Below are positions 16,019-24,376 of a stretch of 37,141 bases of DNA, piece by piece. Position numbers and translations under genes: made by a program. Every line of letters begins with the position of its first letter. Position 1 is the stretch's first letter. A model generated the notes under the pieces. It did not search any database, had not been told where the DNA came from, and saw only the letters and a program-made list of their open reading frames with translations. Origin of the DNA: Phocaeicola sp. (GTDB lineage: Bacteria > Bacteroidota > Bacteroidia > Bacteroidales > Bacteroidaceae); contig JALEQJ010000054.1 in the NCBI GenBank assembly GCA_022764505.1, positions 1 to 37,141 on the forward strand, read 5' to 3'.

Positions 16019-18347
16019 TGTATTTTATTGGATACTGCGTGTCTGTATCGTTTTTGGTTTCACTCAATGCTCCACTACGAAGCACTTGCCGGAGGGAGAA
16101 ATCTTGTACACAGGCATAAAGAATATTCAGATAGAGAATAGAGATAAAAGTCCAAAAGGGGGAGCTACCTTGGACGAAGTAAAGGCGGCTATCAGTATGG
16201 CACCCAATAATTCCTTTATGGGGAGTGCTTCTATGCGTACGCCTTTTCCTGTGGGACTTTGGTTATACAATGCCTTTGCTACCTCGGAAAAAGGCATAGG
16301 GAAGTGGATATTTGAGAAATTGGCTCCTGAGCCGGTGCTTATTTCTACGGTTAATCCTGCTACCAGAAGTAAAGTAGGTACTAATTTGCTAAGAGATTAT
16401 GGCTATTTCAATGGGAAAGTAAATTATGAAATCGTAGAAACGAAGCACCCCAAGAAACAGAAGATAAGTTACACCATAGATATGGGACATCCTTATCATA
16501 TAGATTCTGTTTCCTACGAAGGATTTACTCCGGAAATACAGCACATCATAGATTCTGTTTCTAAAGAAAAACTTATTAAAAAAGGAATGGGATTTGATGT
16601 TACAGTGCTACAGCGTGAGCGTGAGCGAGTAGCTACACTTGTCCGAGACAATGGCTATCCTTTTTTTAGAAATGACTATATCACATTCTTGGCAGATACA
16701 TTACTTCGTCCGGGTGCTGTATGTTTGAAAATTCTTCCTGCCACTCATACTCCTGCGGAGGCTTATAAACGATATAGAATAGGAAATACTACGCTTTCTC
16801 TGAGTAGTTACGAAGGTACTTCTCCTACGGACAGTGTAAGAAATGGCGATTTTACATTTCTCTATTATGGAAACAGACCTGCTGTAAAAATGCCGGTATT
16901 ACAAGACCGTTTGGTGCATCGTAAAGGAGAATTGTTTTCTAATAGAAGAATGGACTATACTTTGGAAGGGCTTAACAGATTGGGAATTTTCCGACACAAT
17001 GAAATAAGTTATCTCCCCAAAGATACAATAGCCGGGAATGATACATTAGATGTGTGGATTACGTCTATCTTGGACTTACCTTACGATGCGGAATTGGAAT
17101 TTAATGTGGCTAATAAAAGCACAAGACAATTAGGACCTGGAGCCATATTCAAGTTGTCTCGTAGGAATTTTGCAAGAATGGGAGCGAGTTTGAACTTGGA
17201 GCTAACGGGTTCTTACGAGTGGCAGACCAGAGAAGTAGTAGGAAGTGGCAAACAATCCAAACTGAATTCTTATAAATTAGGCTCCTCTCTCTCTCTACAT
17301 TATCCTCGTTTGGTACTTCCGTGGGACGCAGATAAGAACAACCCTTTTAAGTTCTTCTCAGAAACGAACTTCAAAATTTATGCAGAGCTACTCAATAGAG
17401 GACGTTATTTTGAAATGCTCTCTTTCGGTGGATTGGTGCAATATACATTCCGTAGAAATAGAAACTGGAAACATTCTGTTACTCCTTTCCAACTGACTTA
17501 CAATACCCTCCTATCCAGTACAGCCGCATTTGATAGCGTAGCTGTAGCCAATCCTATGCTGTTTCAGAGTTTGAGCAATCAGTTTATTCCATCTCTTAAA
17601 TACACGCTTACTTACGAACCTCTCAAGAAGCGTAGTGGCAAAAATAGTTTTTGGTGGGAAACCTCTATTATGTCTGCAGGCAATGTTACTTCTGCTATTT
17701 ATGCGCTGGCAGGAAAGGGATTCAAAGAAACGAATAAGCAACTTATGGGTACGCCTTATTCGCAGTTCCTGAAACTTACTTCCGAGCTAAAATGGAGACA
17801 CGTCATAGATAGAAAGAACGAAATAGCTATGAGATTTATGATGGGAGGAATATGGGCATACGGAAACAGAACCATAGCTCCTTATAGTGAACAGTTTTAC
17901 GTAGGAGGAGCCAATAGTATACGTGCTTTTACTTTCAAGAGTATAGGTCCCGGTAGATTCTTGCCGGATAAGGAAGAAGCCTATGCTTTTATGGACGCTA
18001 CAGGCGATTTGAAATTGGAAGCCAATTTAGAATACCGCTTTCGTATCTTAGGCAATTTGTTTGGGGGGACACTCAATGGAGCTACTTTTCTTGATGCAGG
18101 GAATGTATGGCTCTTGCGTGAAGACCCGGCTCGCTTTGGAGCTAAGATTTCTGCCAAGCATTTCTTGAAGGATATAGCTTTGGGTACGGGCTTTGGTTTG
18201 CGTTATGATCTTTCTTTCCTTGTGTTGCGCTTAGACTTAGGAGCGGCATTACACCTGCCTTATGAGACAGGCAAGAAAGGTTACTATAATGTACCTCGTT
18301 TCAAGGACGGATTGAGCTTGCACTTTGCTATCGGTTATCCTTTCTGA
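15999..18347 (+). CDS. tamL: TamL: BamA/TamA-type outer-membrane lipoprotein
   Basis: This 782-residue Omp85-superfamily protein has POTRA-like domains in the N-terminal third and a C-terminal 16-strand-type barrel. The barrel includes the surface-antigen motif region EQFYVGGANSIRAFTFKSIG with the conserved R/G residues and ends in the terminal aromatic signature IGYPF. Unlike proteobacterial TamA it has a short export signal followed by a cysteine (C24, in FTQCSTTKHLPEGE), the lipoprotein form known as TamL in Bacteroidota. The residue before the cysteine is Gln, which is unusual for a lipobox. It overlaps tamB by 20 bp and should be its outer-membrane partner. Confidence 0.9.
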   Translation: MKIANRNVFYWILRVCIVFGFTQCSTTKHLPEGEILYTGIKNIQIENRDKSPKGGATLDEVKAAISMAPNNSFMGSASMRTPFPVGLWLYNAFATSEKGIGKWIFEKLAPEPVLISTVNPATRSKVGTNLLRDYGYFNGKVNYEIVETKHPKKQKISYTIDMGHPYHIDSVSYEGFTPEIQHIIDSVSKEKLIKKGMGFDVTVLQRERERVATLVRDNGYPFFRNDYITFLADTLLRPGAVCLKILPATHTPAEAYKRYRIGNTTLSLSSYEGTSPTDSVRNGDFTFLYYGNRPAVKMPVLQDRLVHRKGELFSNRRMDYTLEGLNRLGIFRHNEISYLPKDTIAGNDTLDVWITSILDLPYDAELEFNVANKSTRQLGPGAIFKLSRRNFARMGASLNLELTGSYEWQTREVVGSGKQSKLNSYKLGSSLSLHYPRLVLPWDADKNNPFKFFSETNFKIYAELLNRGRYFEMLSFGGLVQYTFRRNRNWKHSVTPFQLTYNTLLSSTAAFDSVAVANPMLFQSLSNQFIPSLKYTLTYEPLKKRSGKNSFWWETSIMSAGNVTSAIYALAGKGFKETNKQLMGTPYSQFLKLTSELKWRHVIDRKNEIAMRFMMGGIWAYGNRTIAPYSEQFYVGGANSIRAFTFKSIGPGRFLPDKEEAYAFMDATGDLKLEANLEYRFRILGNLFGGTLNGATFLDAGNVWLLREDPARFGAKISAKHFLKDIALGTGFGLRYDLSFLVLRLDLGAALHLPYETGKKGYYNVPRFKDGLSLHFAIGYPF

Positions 18348-18414
18348 TAGTGTAAGAGGTGTATTCCGAAAGGTTATACAATAATCGGATTTATACAACG
18401 CCCATTCGCTGATA

Positions 18415-19017
18415 TTACTTCTTTGCTTCTTGCATAAGCCTGCCCCAATGTCTGTACCCCAGTATGGACATACAAAGATTAACAAGGAAAGCTATGGCAG
18501 AAACATAATTTTCTACGTGCAGGAAAACGATAGCACTGGCAGTATTGGCTATAATCCAGCAAAACCAATGTTCCCGCCACTTTTTCGCAAGCCAAATCAT
18601 ACCCACTACAGAAACCACAGTAGAAACTACATCTGCCCACGGTAGGCTGCTTTGTTCTCTCAGTATATAATAAACAGGTAGCATAATGATAACAGCCAAA
18701 ATGACGCTACCAGCCAATAACGCAACAGGTATGTGTGTGATAGGTTTTTCTTCTGTGGCTGTATCTCCTTTTCGTAGCCACATTATCCAACCTATGATAC
18801 TGGTAATGAAATAATAAACATTCAATGCTACATTCCCATAAAACTGATCTTGCCAAGAAATAATGATCCAAGGAATAGGTAGAATAACTCCCACAGGCCA
18901 TAACCACATAGAGGCTTTGTATTCCAAGTAAACCCACAAGAAAGAGAGTAATGTAGTGCTTAATTCCAACCAGTGTTCGGATAGATAAGTGTGCAGTGTA
19001 AAAAGTAAGTCCATCAT
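18415..19017 (-). CDS. pnuC: PnuC-family vitamin/nucleoside transporter
   Basis: A 200-residue, mostly hydrophobic protein with about seven membrane segments and the Trp/Asn-rich features of PnuC carriers (FYGNVALNVYYFITSIIGWIMW, read in two parts; WREHWFCWIIANTASAIVF). PnuC members facilitate diffusion of nicotinamide riboside, and relatives (PnuT, PnuX) carry thiamine or riboflavin, so substrate cannot be fixed from sequence alone. I saw no TPP riboswitch-like leader, TonB receptor or thiamine kinase beside it. That slightly favours nicotinamide riboside. It converges on tamL. Confidence 0.85.
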   Translation of the reverse strand: MMDLLFTLHTYLSEHWLELSTTLLSFLWVYLEYKASMWLWPVGVILPIPWIIISWQDQFYGNVALNVYYFITSIIGWIMWLRKGDTATEEKPITHIPVALLAGSVILAVIIMLPVYYILREQSSLPWADVVSTVVSVVGMIWLAKKWREHWFCWIIANTASAIVFLHVENYVSAIAFLVNLCMSILGYRHWGRLMQEAKK

Positions 19018-19037
19018 ACGATAGTAAATTTTCCCTG

Positions 19038-19045
19038 CAAAGGTA
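19038..19045 (-). promoter_or_regulatory. -7 element of the pnuC promoter
   Basis: The minus strand reads TACCTTTG, a full match to TAnnTTTG, about 20 bp upstream of the pnuC start. I could not assign a clear -33 element. Confidence 0.55.
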
Positions 19046-19098
19046 GGTAAGTAAACCTAAATCAAGCACCTATACAAAGGGGATTTTTAACACGAACT

Positions 19099-19129
19099 AT
19101 TGCGTAAGCAGAATAAAGACTTATATTTG
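19099..19129 (+). promoter_or_regulatory. Promoter of the POT carrier gene
   Basis: TATATTTG (19122-19129) is a perfect TAnnTTTG element, with ATTG (19099-19102) 19 nt upstream as the -33 element. The leader to the ATG at 19176 is about 40 nt and A+T rich. This is one of the clearest Bacteroidota-type promoters in the window. Confidence 0.7.
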
Positions 19130-19175
19130 CAAAAAAATATTTTAGTAATAATTCATATTAAAACATCTTTACTTT

Positions 19176-20837
19176 ATGTTCGAAGGACAACCTAAAGGGC
19201 TATATGCTCTTGCACTCGCAAACACGGGTGAGCGTTTTGGCTACTATACTATGTTGGCCATCTTCACGCTGTTTTTACAAGCTAAATTCGGATATACGGC
19301 GGCAGAAACCTCTACTATCTTTGGGGTATTCTTGGGAGCTGTATATTTTATGCCATTGATCGGTGGTATTCTTGCAGACAAGGTTGGTTATGGAAAATTG
19401 GTAACAATGGGTATTGTTATTATGTTCTTAGGCTATTCTTTGCTTGCTATCCCTACAGAAGCAGATTTCGTAGGTAAATCTATGATGTTTGGTGCTTTGG
19501 CACTCATTGCTTGTGGTACCGGTTTATTTAAGGGAAACCTCCAAGTAATGGTAGGTAATCTCTATGATGCACCGGAATATGCCAGCAAGCGTGATACTGC
19601 TTTCAGCCTTTTCTATATGGCTATCAATATCGGTGCACTTTTTGCTCCTACAGCAGCGTCTAAGATGACAGACTATATGCTCAGAGGAGCCGGTTTCACT
19701 TATGAACCGCAAATACCGAACTTGGCACACCAGTTTATGGACGGAACTATCAAGGCAGATGGTGCAGCTCTCTTGGAAACATTGAAAGCCGGTCAAGGTT
19801 TTGCCGGCGATACTTTGGAGTTCTGTAATACCTACATCGCAGAACTTTCTAAGGCATATAACTATGGTTTCGCTGTAGCTTGTATTTCTTTGATTGTTTC
19901 TATGGCTATTTATTTGGGTTTCCGTAGCACATTCAAGCACGCAGACGTGAACAATAAGCAAAAGGCTGCAGGTGGTGTTCAAGCAGAAGAACTTAATCCT
20001 ACAGAAACAAGACAACGCATCGTGGCACTTCTGCTCGTATTCGCTGTGGTGATTTTCTTCTGGATGGCATTCCACCAAAATGGTTTGACTATGACTTTTT
20101 TTGCACGTGATTATACCGTGAAGTCTGTTACAGGTTTAGATCGTATAGGGTTTGATGTTTGGAACCTCGTAGCTTTGATTGTCGTGGTTTATAGTAGCTT
20201 CTCTCTTTTCCAATCTAAGACAGGAAAAGGTAAGGGAATAGCAGGTTTGTTAATCTGTGCGGCTTTGGGATTCCTTTATTTTAATTATAGCAATATGGAG
20301 GAAGTTAAATCTATTCTTCCACAAATCTTCCAACAGTTTAACCCTTTCTTTGTGGTAGCTTTGACTCCGGTTTCTTTGGCTGTCTTCGGAACATTGGCTA
20401 AGAAAGGAAAAGAACCTTCTGCACCTCGTAAAATCGGTATCGGTATGCTCATTGCCGCACTTGGTTTCTTGGTTCTCGCAGTAGGCTCTATGAACTTACC
20501 TACACCTACTACTGTAAAAGAATCCGGTATTGCAGATGCGGCTTTGGTTTCTCCAAACTGGTTGATTTCTACTTATCTCGTACTTACGTTTGCAGAATTG
20601 CTGCTTTCTCCTATGGGTATCTCTTTCGTATCTAAGGTAGCACCTCCTAAGTACAAAGGTATGATGATGGGTGGTTGGTTCGTAGCTACAGCTATTGGAA
20701 ACTACTTGGTATCTATCATCGGTTACCTCTGGGGCGATTTGGAATTGTGGATGCTTTGGGGTATCTTGATTACTTGCTGTTTACTTTCTGCACTCTTTAT
20801 ATTCTCTATTATGAAGAGATTGGAAAAGGTATCTTAA
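19176..20837 (+). CDS. POT/PTR2-family proton-coupled oligopeptide transporter
   Basis: A 553-residue major-facilitator protein with 12-14 membrane segments. The family signatures are present: the TM1 motif as NTGERFGYY (residues 16-24), the PTR2 signature FSLFYMAINIGALFAP, and the late TM motif MGISFVSKVAPPKYKG. Members import di- and tripeptides with protons. The first acidic residue of the ExxERFxYY motif is Asn (N16), while E19 and R20 are kept. This could change proton coupling or substrate. It is monocistronic, with its own promoter and a terminator after it. Confidence 0.9.
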   Translation: MFEGQPKGLYALALANTGERFGYYTMLAIFTLFLQAKFGYTAAETSTIFGVFLGAVYFMPLIGGILADKVGYGKLVTMGIVIMFLGYSLLAIPTEADFVGKSMMFGALALIACGTGLFKGNLQVMVGNLYDAPEYASKRDTAFSLFYMAINIGALFAPTAASKMTDYMLRGAGFTYEPQIPNLAHQFMDGTIKADGAALLETLKAGQGFAGDTLEFCNTYIAELSKAYNYGFAVACISLIVSMAIYLGFRSTFKHADVNNKQKAAGGVQAEELNPTETRQRIVALLLVFAVVIFFWMAFHQNGLTMTFFARDYTVKSVTGLDRIGFDVWNLVALIVVVYSSFSLFQSKTGKGKGIAGLLICAALGFLYFNYSNMEEVKSILPQIFQQFNPFFVVALTPVSLAVFGTLAKKGKEPSAPRKIGIGMLIAALGFLVLAVGSMNLPTPTTVKESGIADAALVSPNWLISTYLVLTFAELLLSPMGISFVSKVAPPKYKGMMMGGWFVATAIGNYLVSIIGYLWGDLELWMLWGILITCCLLSALFIFSIMKRLEKVS

Positions 20838-20860
20838 GCAGAGAACATTATATTTTACAG

Positions 20861-20900
20861 ATAAGGCGTGGAAGTTTGGACTCCCACGCCTTATTTTTTA
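20861..20900 (+). terminator. Rho-independent terminator after the POT gene
   Basis: ATAAGGCGTGG (20861-20871) pairs with CCACGCCTTAT (20884-20894), an 11-bp stem with a 12-nt loop, followed by a T-run (20894-20899). It lies 23 bp after the stop codon. Confidence 0.85.
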
Positions 20901-20995
20901 GTATATGGTATATAGGTTATATGCGGTATATAAAAATAACTTTTCGGAGAAACTTCGGCATATGGACGAAACTATATAGCGGTGTTTTGTTACTT

Positions 20996-21081
20996 CTGTT
21001 TCGTGCTTTGGTTTATATAAACTTCCATTTAAGTTTACATAGACTTCCACTACGGAATATATAAACCGCGCCACGGAATAG
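20996..21081 (+). repeat. Copy C of the 86-bp quasi-palindromic element
   Basis: The leader CTGTTTCGT (20996-21004) and trailer ACGGAATAG (21073-21081) form terminal inverted repeats. Between them lie cores GTTTATATAAAC (21011-21022), GTTTACATAGAC (21033-21044) and GAATATATAAAC (21055-21066) with exact 22-bp phasing. Total length is 86 bp, identical to copy B, though core and spacer sequences differ by several substitutions. It lies between two convergent genes (POT carrier and symporter), ending 10 bp from the symporter stop codon. Confidence 0.9.
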
Positions 21082-21091
21082 AGAATTTATT

Positions 21092-22048
21092 CTATAGCGC
21101 ACCTTCTTTTTTTCTTTGTTGATAGAGTTGGTAAGAATTGACCAGATTATGCCAAATAGAATAGAATCCCGCAGCCATAGCAGAAACGGGTGTAAAGAAA
21201 GTAATACCTATCCAGATAGCCAATACTGTATTCTTCTGCCCCAAAGATTGTCCTCCTGCGATGACATCTCCATACGGCTTTCCTATGCGTCTGCCAATAT
21301 AAAATTGTAGCAAACACGCTATGAGAGAGCCTGTTCCTAATCCTATTTGTACCCATAGAGGCACATTGCTATGCACTACGGCTTTTGTAGTGAGAGATAC
21401 GGCTACAGTCAGAGCGATAGCCCATAAGTAGAAAGAAATATCGGGATAGCGGGTGCAGAGTGCGTGTAGCTTGGGAAAGAACGATCTAATGATGTAAGCA
21501 CATAGCAAAGGCAATAACAGCAAGGGGAAAACTTTGCCCAATATAGTAATAAAGGCGGTCAAGAAACTGATGCCCTCCTCTGCGTGAAGTATAGGTACGC
21601 ACAGAGGTATGAGGATAGCAATACATAGATTTATAAGAATGGTATAAGTGATGAGGCGTTCGGCATTGCCTCCTAATTTGCGTGTAATGACAGAAGCCGA
21701 TGTAGCTGTAGGACAAATGATACATAGTGCAAGTCCTTCTATGAGTGCCATAGATTCTGCCCCGTGATACCATTTGGCAAGTATGAGTAATAAGATGAAG
21801 GACACGATTTGAAATGCCATTAAGTAGAAATGCCACTTGCAAAACCTGAGATGTGTTATGTCTATTTTGCAAAATGTGAAAAACAACATTGTAAAAAGCA
21901 ATAAAGGCTGACCTATGGTAGCACAGTCCGACGCTATGCTACGTATTTCTGTAGGGAAACCTATTGCGTCATAAATAAGATAGCTCAGTACCCCTATCAT
22001 CATAGCTATAGGGAGAATCCAGTTTTTCAAGAAACGTATGATCATCAT
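21092..22048 (-). CDS. Bile acid:sodium symporter-family (BASS) membrane transporter
   Basis: A 318-residue protein with about nine to ten membrane segments and the BASS-family layout, including CIICPTATSASVITRKLGGN and LGQKNTVLAIWIG. Members carry sodium-coupled organic anions; some bacterial ones take pantoate, pyruvate or bile acids. The substrate is unknown here. The frame is open up to 22141, but a -7 promoter element lies at 22071-22078 on the same strand, so I chose the first ATG downstream of it (22048), which also gives the normal family length. It is divergent from the coiled-coil gene. Confidence 0.85.
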   Translation of the reverse strand: MMIIRFLKNWILPIAMMIGVLSYLIYDAIGFPTEIRSIASDCATIGQPLLLFTMLFFTFCKIDITHLRFCKWHFYLMAFQIVSFILLLILAKWYHGAESMALIEGLALCIICPTATSASVITRKLGGNAERLITYTILINLCIAILIPLCVPILHAEEGISFLTAFITILGKVFPLLLLPLLCAYIIRSFFPKLHALCTRYPDISFYLWAIALTVAVSLTTKAVVHSNVPLWVQIGLGTGSLIACLLQFYIGRRIGKPYGDVIAGGQSLGQKNTVLAIWIGITFFTPVSAMAAGFYSIWHNLVNSYQLYQQRKKEGAL

Positions 22049-22070
22049 ATCCGTGAAATAAATAAGTTTG

Positions 22071-22078
22071 CAAAGGTA
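22071..22078 (-). promoter_or_regulatory. -7 element of the symporter promoter
   Basis: The minus strand reads TACCTTTG, a full TAnnTTTG match. It decides the symporter start, because upstream ATGs in the open frame would lie outside the transcript. A TTTG lies at a slightly long spacing (about 23 nt, complement of 22102-22105). Confidence 0.6.
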
Positions 22079-22157
22079 AATCTGTTTGAGGAATTTGTTC
22101 TCAAAAAGAGAGAAGAATGTATTTGGGTAGAAATTTTCCAACCCACGAGAAATACAT

Positions 22158-22165
22158 TATTTTTG
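22158..22165 (+). promoter_or_regulatory. -7 element of the coiled-coil/S41/TonB operon promoter
   Basis: TATTTTTG fits TAnnTTTG and ends 21 bp before the ATG at 22187. It overlaps an in-frame ATG at 22163, which argues against the longer reading of that gene. No clear -33 element. Confidence 0.5.
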
Positions 22166-22186
22166 TGCCTCAATAATGAAAACGAT

Positions 22187-23053
22187 ATGAAAAAAAATGC
22201 TATAGCAGTCCTTGTACTCATTTTGATATTGGTCGTAGGAGGTCTTTCCTATTATGCTTATGATCAAACCCGGAAAAATAAAGAGATGAGTGAACTCTTT
22301 GCAGTAGAAAAGCAAGAAATGGAGAATGAATACGATTCTTTTGCCAAGCAGTACAATGAACTACAAATACGGATTAACAATGATTCTCTCCAATATAAAT
22401 TGGAAGCAGAGAAGATAAAGACACAACGGTTATTGGAAGAGTTGCGCCAAGTAAAATCTACCAATACAGCAGAAATCATCAGACTGAAGAAAGAATTGGC
22501 TACCGTGCGTGCCGTACTGAAAAGCTATGTGATACAGATAGATTCACTCAATAGGCTCAATGAAGCTTTGACCAAAGAAAATATAGAAGTGAAAGAAAAA
22601 TACACCGCAGCTACGGTAGAAATTTCCAATTTAGCCCAAGAAAAAAAGACACTCAATGAGAAAGTAAACTTAGCAGCGCAGTTGGACGCTACAGCTATAT
22701 CCATAGCACCATTGGATAAAAAGGGCAAGCGCACCAATAAAGTAAGCAAAGTAAAAAGCTTGGCTATCAACTTTACCATTGTGAAGAATATCACAGCTGG
22801 TACAGGTAATAGAACCATCTATGTGCGCATAGCGAAGCCCAATAATGAAATTCTAACCAAGAGTGCAGATACTTTCCCTTACGAGAATAAACAGCTGACT
22901 TATTCTATTAAGAAGTTCATAGAATATACAGGAGAAGAACAATCTGTTACTGTCTACTGGAACGTAGAAGAGTACTTACCTGCAGGCAAGTATCAGGTGT
23001 ACTTATTTGCAGATGGCGTGATGATAGGGCAAGGCAGCCAATCTATAGAATAA
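22187..23053 (+). CDS. Membrane-anchored coiled-coil protein, function unknown
   Basis: A 288-residue protein with one N-terminal membrane segment (about residues 4-25). A long, highly charged helical region with heptad-like character follows (about 30-165, many Glu/Lys/Leu/Asn), then a C-terminal beta-rich domain (about 195-288, with NRTIYVRIAKPNNEIL and VTVYWNVEEYLPAGKYQVYL). The bulk is probably periplasmic. I do not recognise a named family. It is the first gene of an apparent operon with an S41-like lipoprotein (gap 12 bp) and a TonB-C-domain protein. That suggests an envelope structural or sensing role (inference only). Confidence 0.8.
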   Translation: MKKNAIAVLVLILILVVGGLSYYAYDQTRKNKEMSELFAVEKQEMENEYDSFAKQYNELQIRINNDSLQYKLEAEKIKTQRLLEELRQVKSTNTAEIIRLKKELATVRAVLKSYVIQIDSLNRLNEALTKENIEVKEKYTAATVEISNLAQEKKTLNEKVNLAAQLDATAISIAPLDKKGKRTNKVSKVKSLAINFTIVKNITAGTGNRTIYVRIAKPNNEILTKSADTFPYENKQLTYSIKKFIEYTGEEQSVTVYWNVEEYLPAGKYQVYLFADGVMIGQGSQSIE

Positions 23054-23065
23054 AACGCAAAAGAT

Positions 23066-24376
23066 ATGAACCGAAGAAAAATAACCTATTTCTGTCTGTC
23101 TATTTTCTTGCTTATTGCTTGTGGAGAAGATCGCACCTACGAGTACGAAGCACTGACGGGAGCGCAACAATGGATTTACAAGACAGCGCAAACAGACTAT
23201 CTATATGCAGAAGATTTGCCTGCATTGGAGCAGAAAAACTATTTCTTAGCACCCGATGAGTTTTTGCAACGAATAGCCTCAGACAAGGATAAGAAAGGTT
23301 CTGTTTATTTTTCTCATATAGACTCTGTAGATGCAGTGTCGGAAAAAATAAATGTGGTGCCTACTTTGGGTATGGAAACCATCTTGCTCACCGGTAGTAG
23401 CACTGCAGCGCGGGTGTTATATACTTATCCTCAATCTCCTGCATCGGATATGGGACTTACCAGAGGAGATTGGATCATTGCTATAAATGGAGAAACCATT
23501 ACCAACTCAAATTACCTCTCTGCTTTGGTCTCTCCTAAAAGCTCTTGTACGCTGACATTGGGAAGCCTAAGACAAGATGGAGGTTTTGATACGCTTCGCA
23601 AAGTAAGTCTGCCTGCTCCTCGCAAAGTAGAGAAACCCTCCGTCTATCATCATAGCATAGTAGAAATAAACGGAAAGAAAGTCGCTTATCTTATGTATAC
23701 TTCTTTTTCTTCGGATATGGCAACATTGAAAAATGTTGTTGCTACTTGGAAAAGTGCCGGAGTAGAAGATGTTGTTTTGGATTTGCGCTACAATAATCAG
23801 GGAACGCTTGAACAAGCAAAGGAAATGGGTACGCTATTGCTACCGGCTACAGCTATGGGAAAGCCTTTCCTACAGCTTACTTCCAATTCTACTCTTAATA
23901 AAAAAGAAATACTCCTTTGGGGAGAAAGCACTGCTATAGGGTATAATAGATTGTTTATCATCACCTCTTCTACTACAAGAGCCACAGCAGAAGCACTTAT
24001 ACACGGACTGAAACCTTATTGGGGAGATCGTTTGAAGGTAATAGGGCAGACTACTACAGGACAGAATGTAGCACAGGCACGCTATACGAATCCACTTTAT
24101 CCTGCATTGGAACTTTGGCTTACAACTTCCTTGATAACCAATACAGAAGGTGCTACCTATGCAGAGGGAATAGCACCGGACTATACTATAGAAGAAAATT
24201 GGAGTGCACCTATGAAGAAAGAATACTTGGGAACTTCTAACGAGGAGATTTTTGCTGCAGTAGCCTATTATATAATTAACGGTAGTTTTCCTACTTCAGA
24301 GAAAGAAGTCAATGCACGGATCCGTGTGCAGAATAGTAGCTTGAAGAGCTTAATGTTTACTTTATCCCCCAAATAA
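23066..24376 (+). CDS. S41 peptidase-family lipoprotein, apparently catalytically inactive
   Basis: The 436-residue protein has a lipoprotein signal (LLIACGEDR, C19), a PDZ domain (about residues 100-175, with SPASDMGLTRGDWIIAINGE), and a C-terminal S41 (C-terminal processing peptidase) domain recognised by VVLDLRYNNQG, GLKPYWGDRLKVIGQ and GIAPDY. The catalytic serine position of the family (SASE) reads A306-T-A-E, and the general-base lysine of the TYGK motif is Gln (TTTGQ, Q333). Both key residues are therefore absent, pointing to a pseudopeptidase that may bind peptide C-termini. The TonB-domain gene starts directly after its stop. Confidence 0.85.
   Translation: MNRRKITYFCLSIFLLIACGEDRTYEYEALTGAQQWIYKTAQTDYLYAEDLPALEQKNYFLAPDEFLQRIASDKDKKGSVYFSHIDSVDAVSEKINVVPTLGMETILLTGSSTAARVLYTYPQSPASDMGLTRGDWIIAINGETITNSNYLSALVSPKSSCTLTLGSLRQDGGFDTLRKVSLPAPRKVEKPSVYHHSIVEINGKKVAYLMYTSFSSDMATLKNVVATWKSAGVEDVVLDLRYNNQGTLEQAKEMGTLLLPATAMGKPFLQLTSNSTLNKKEILLWGESTAIGYNRLFIITSSTTRATAEALIHGLKPYWGDRLKVIGQTTTGQNVAQARYTNPLYPALELWLTTSLITNTEGATYAEGIAPDYTIEENWSAPMKKEYLGTSNEEIFAAVAYYIINGSFPTSEKEVNARIRVQNSSLKSLMFTLSPK

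Noticed and set aside
19018-19098. Vitamin riboswitch upstream of pnuC
   Set aside because: The leader between the -7 element and the start is only about 20 bp, and I saw no conserved TPP or NAD aptamer core.
20675-21064. 129-codon plus-strand frame after the POT gene
   Set aside because: It overlaps the end of the carrier gene, then crosses the terminator and the 86-bp repeat. No protein-like composition.
22163-22186. Upstream in-frame start for the coiled-coil protein
   Set aside because: That ATG overlaps the TATTTTTG promoter element. The ATG at 22187 gives a typical Lys-rich n-region before the membrane segment.
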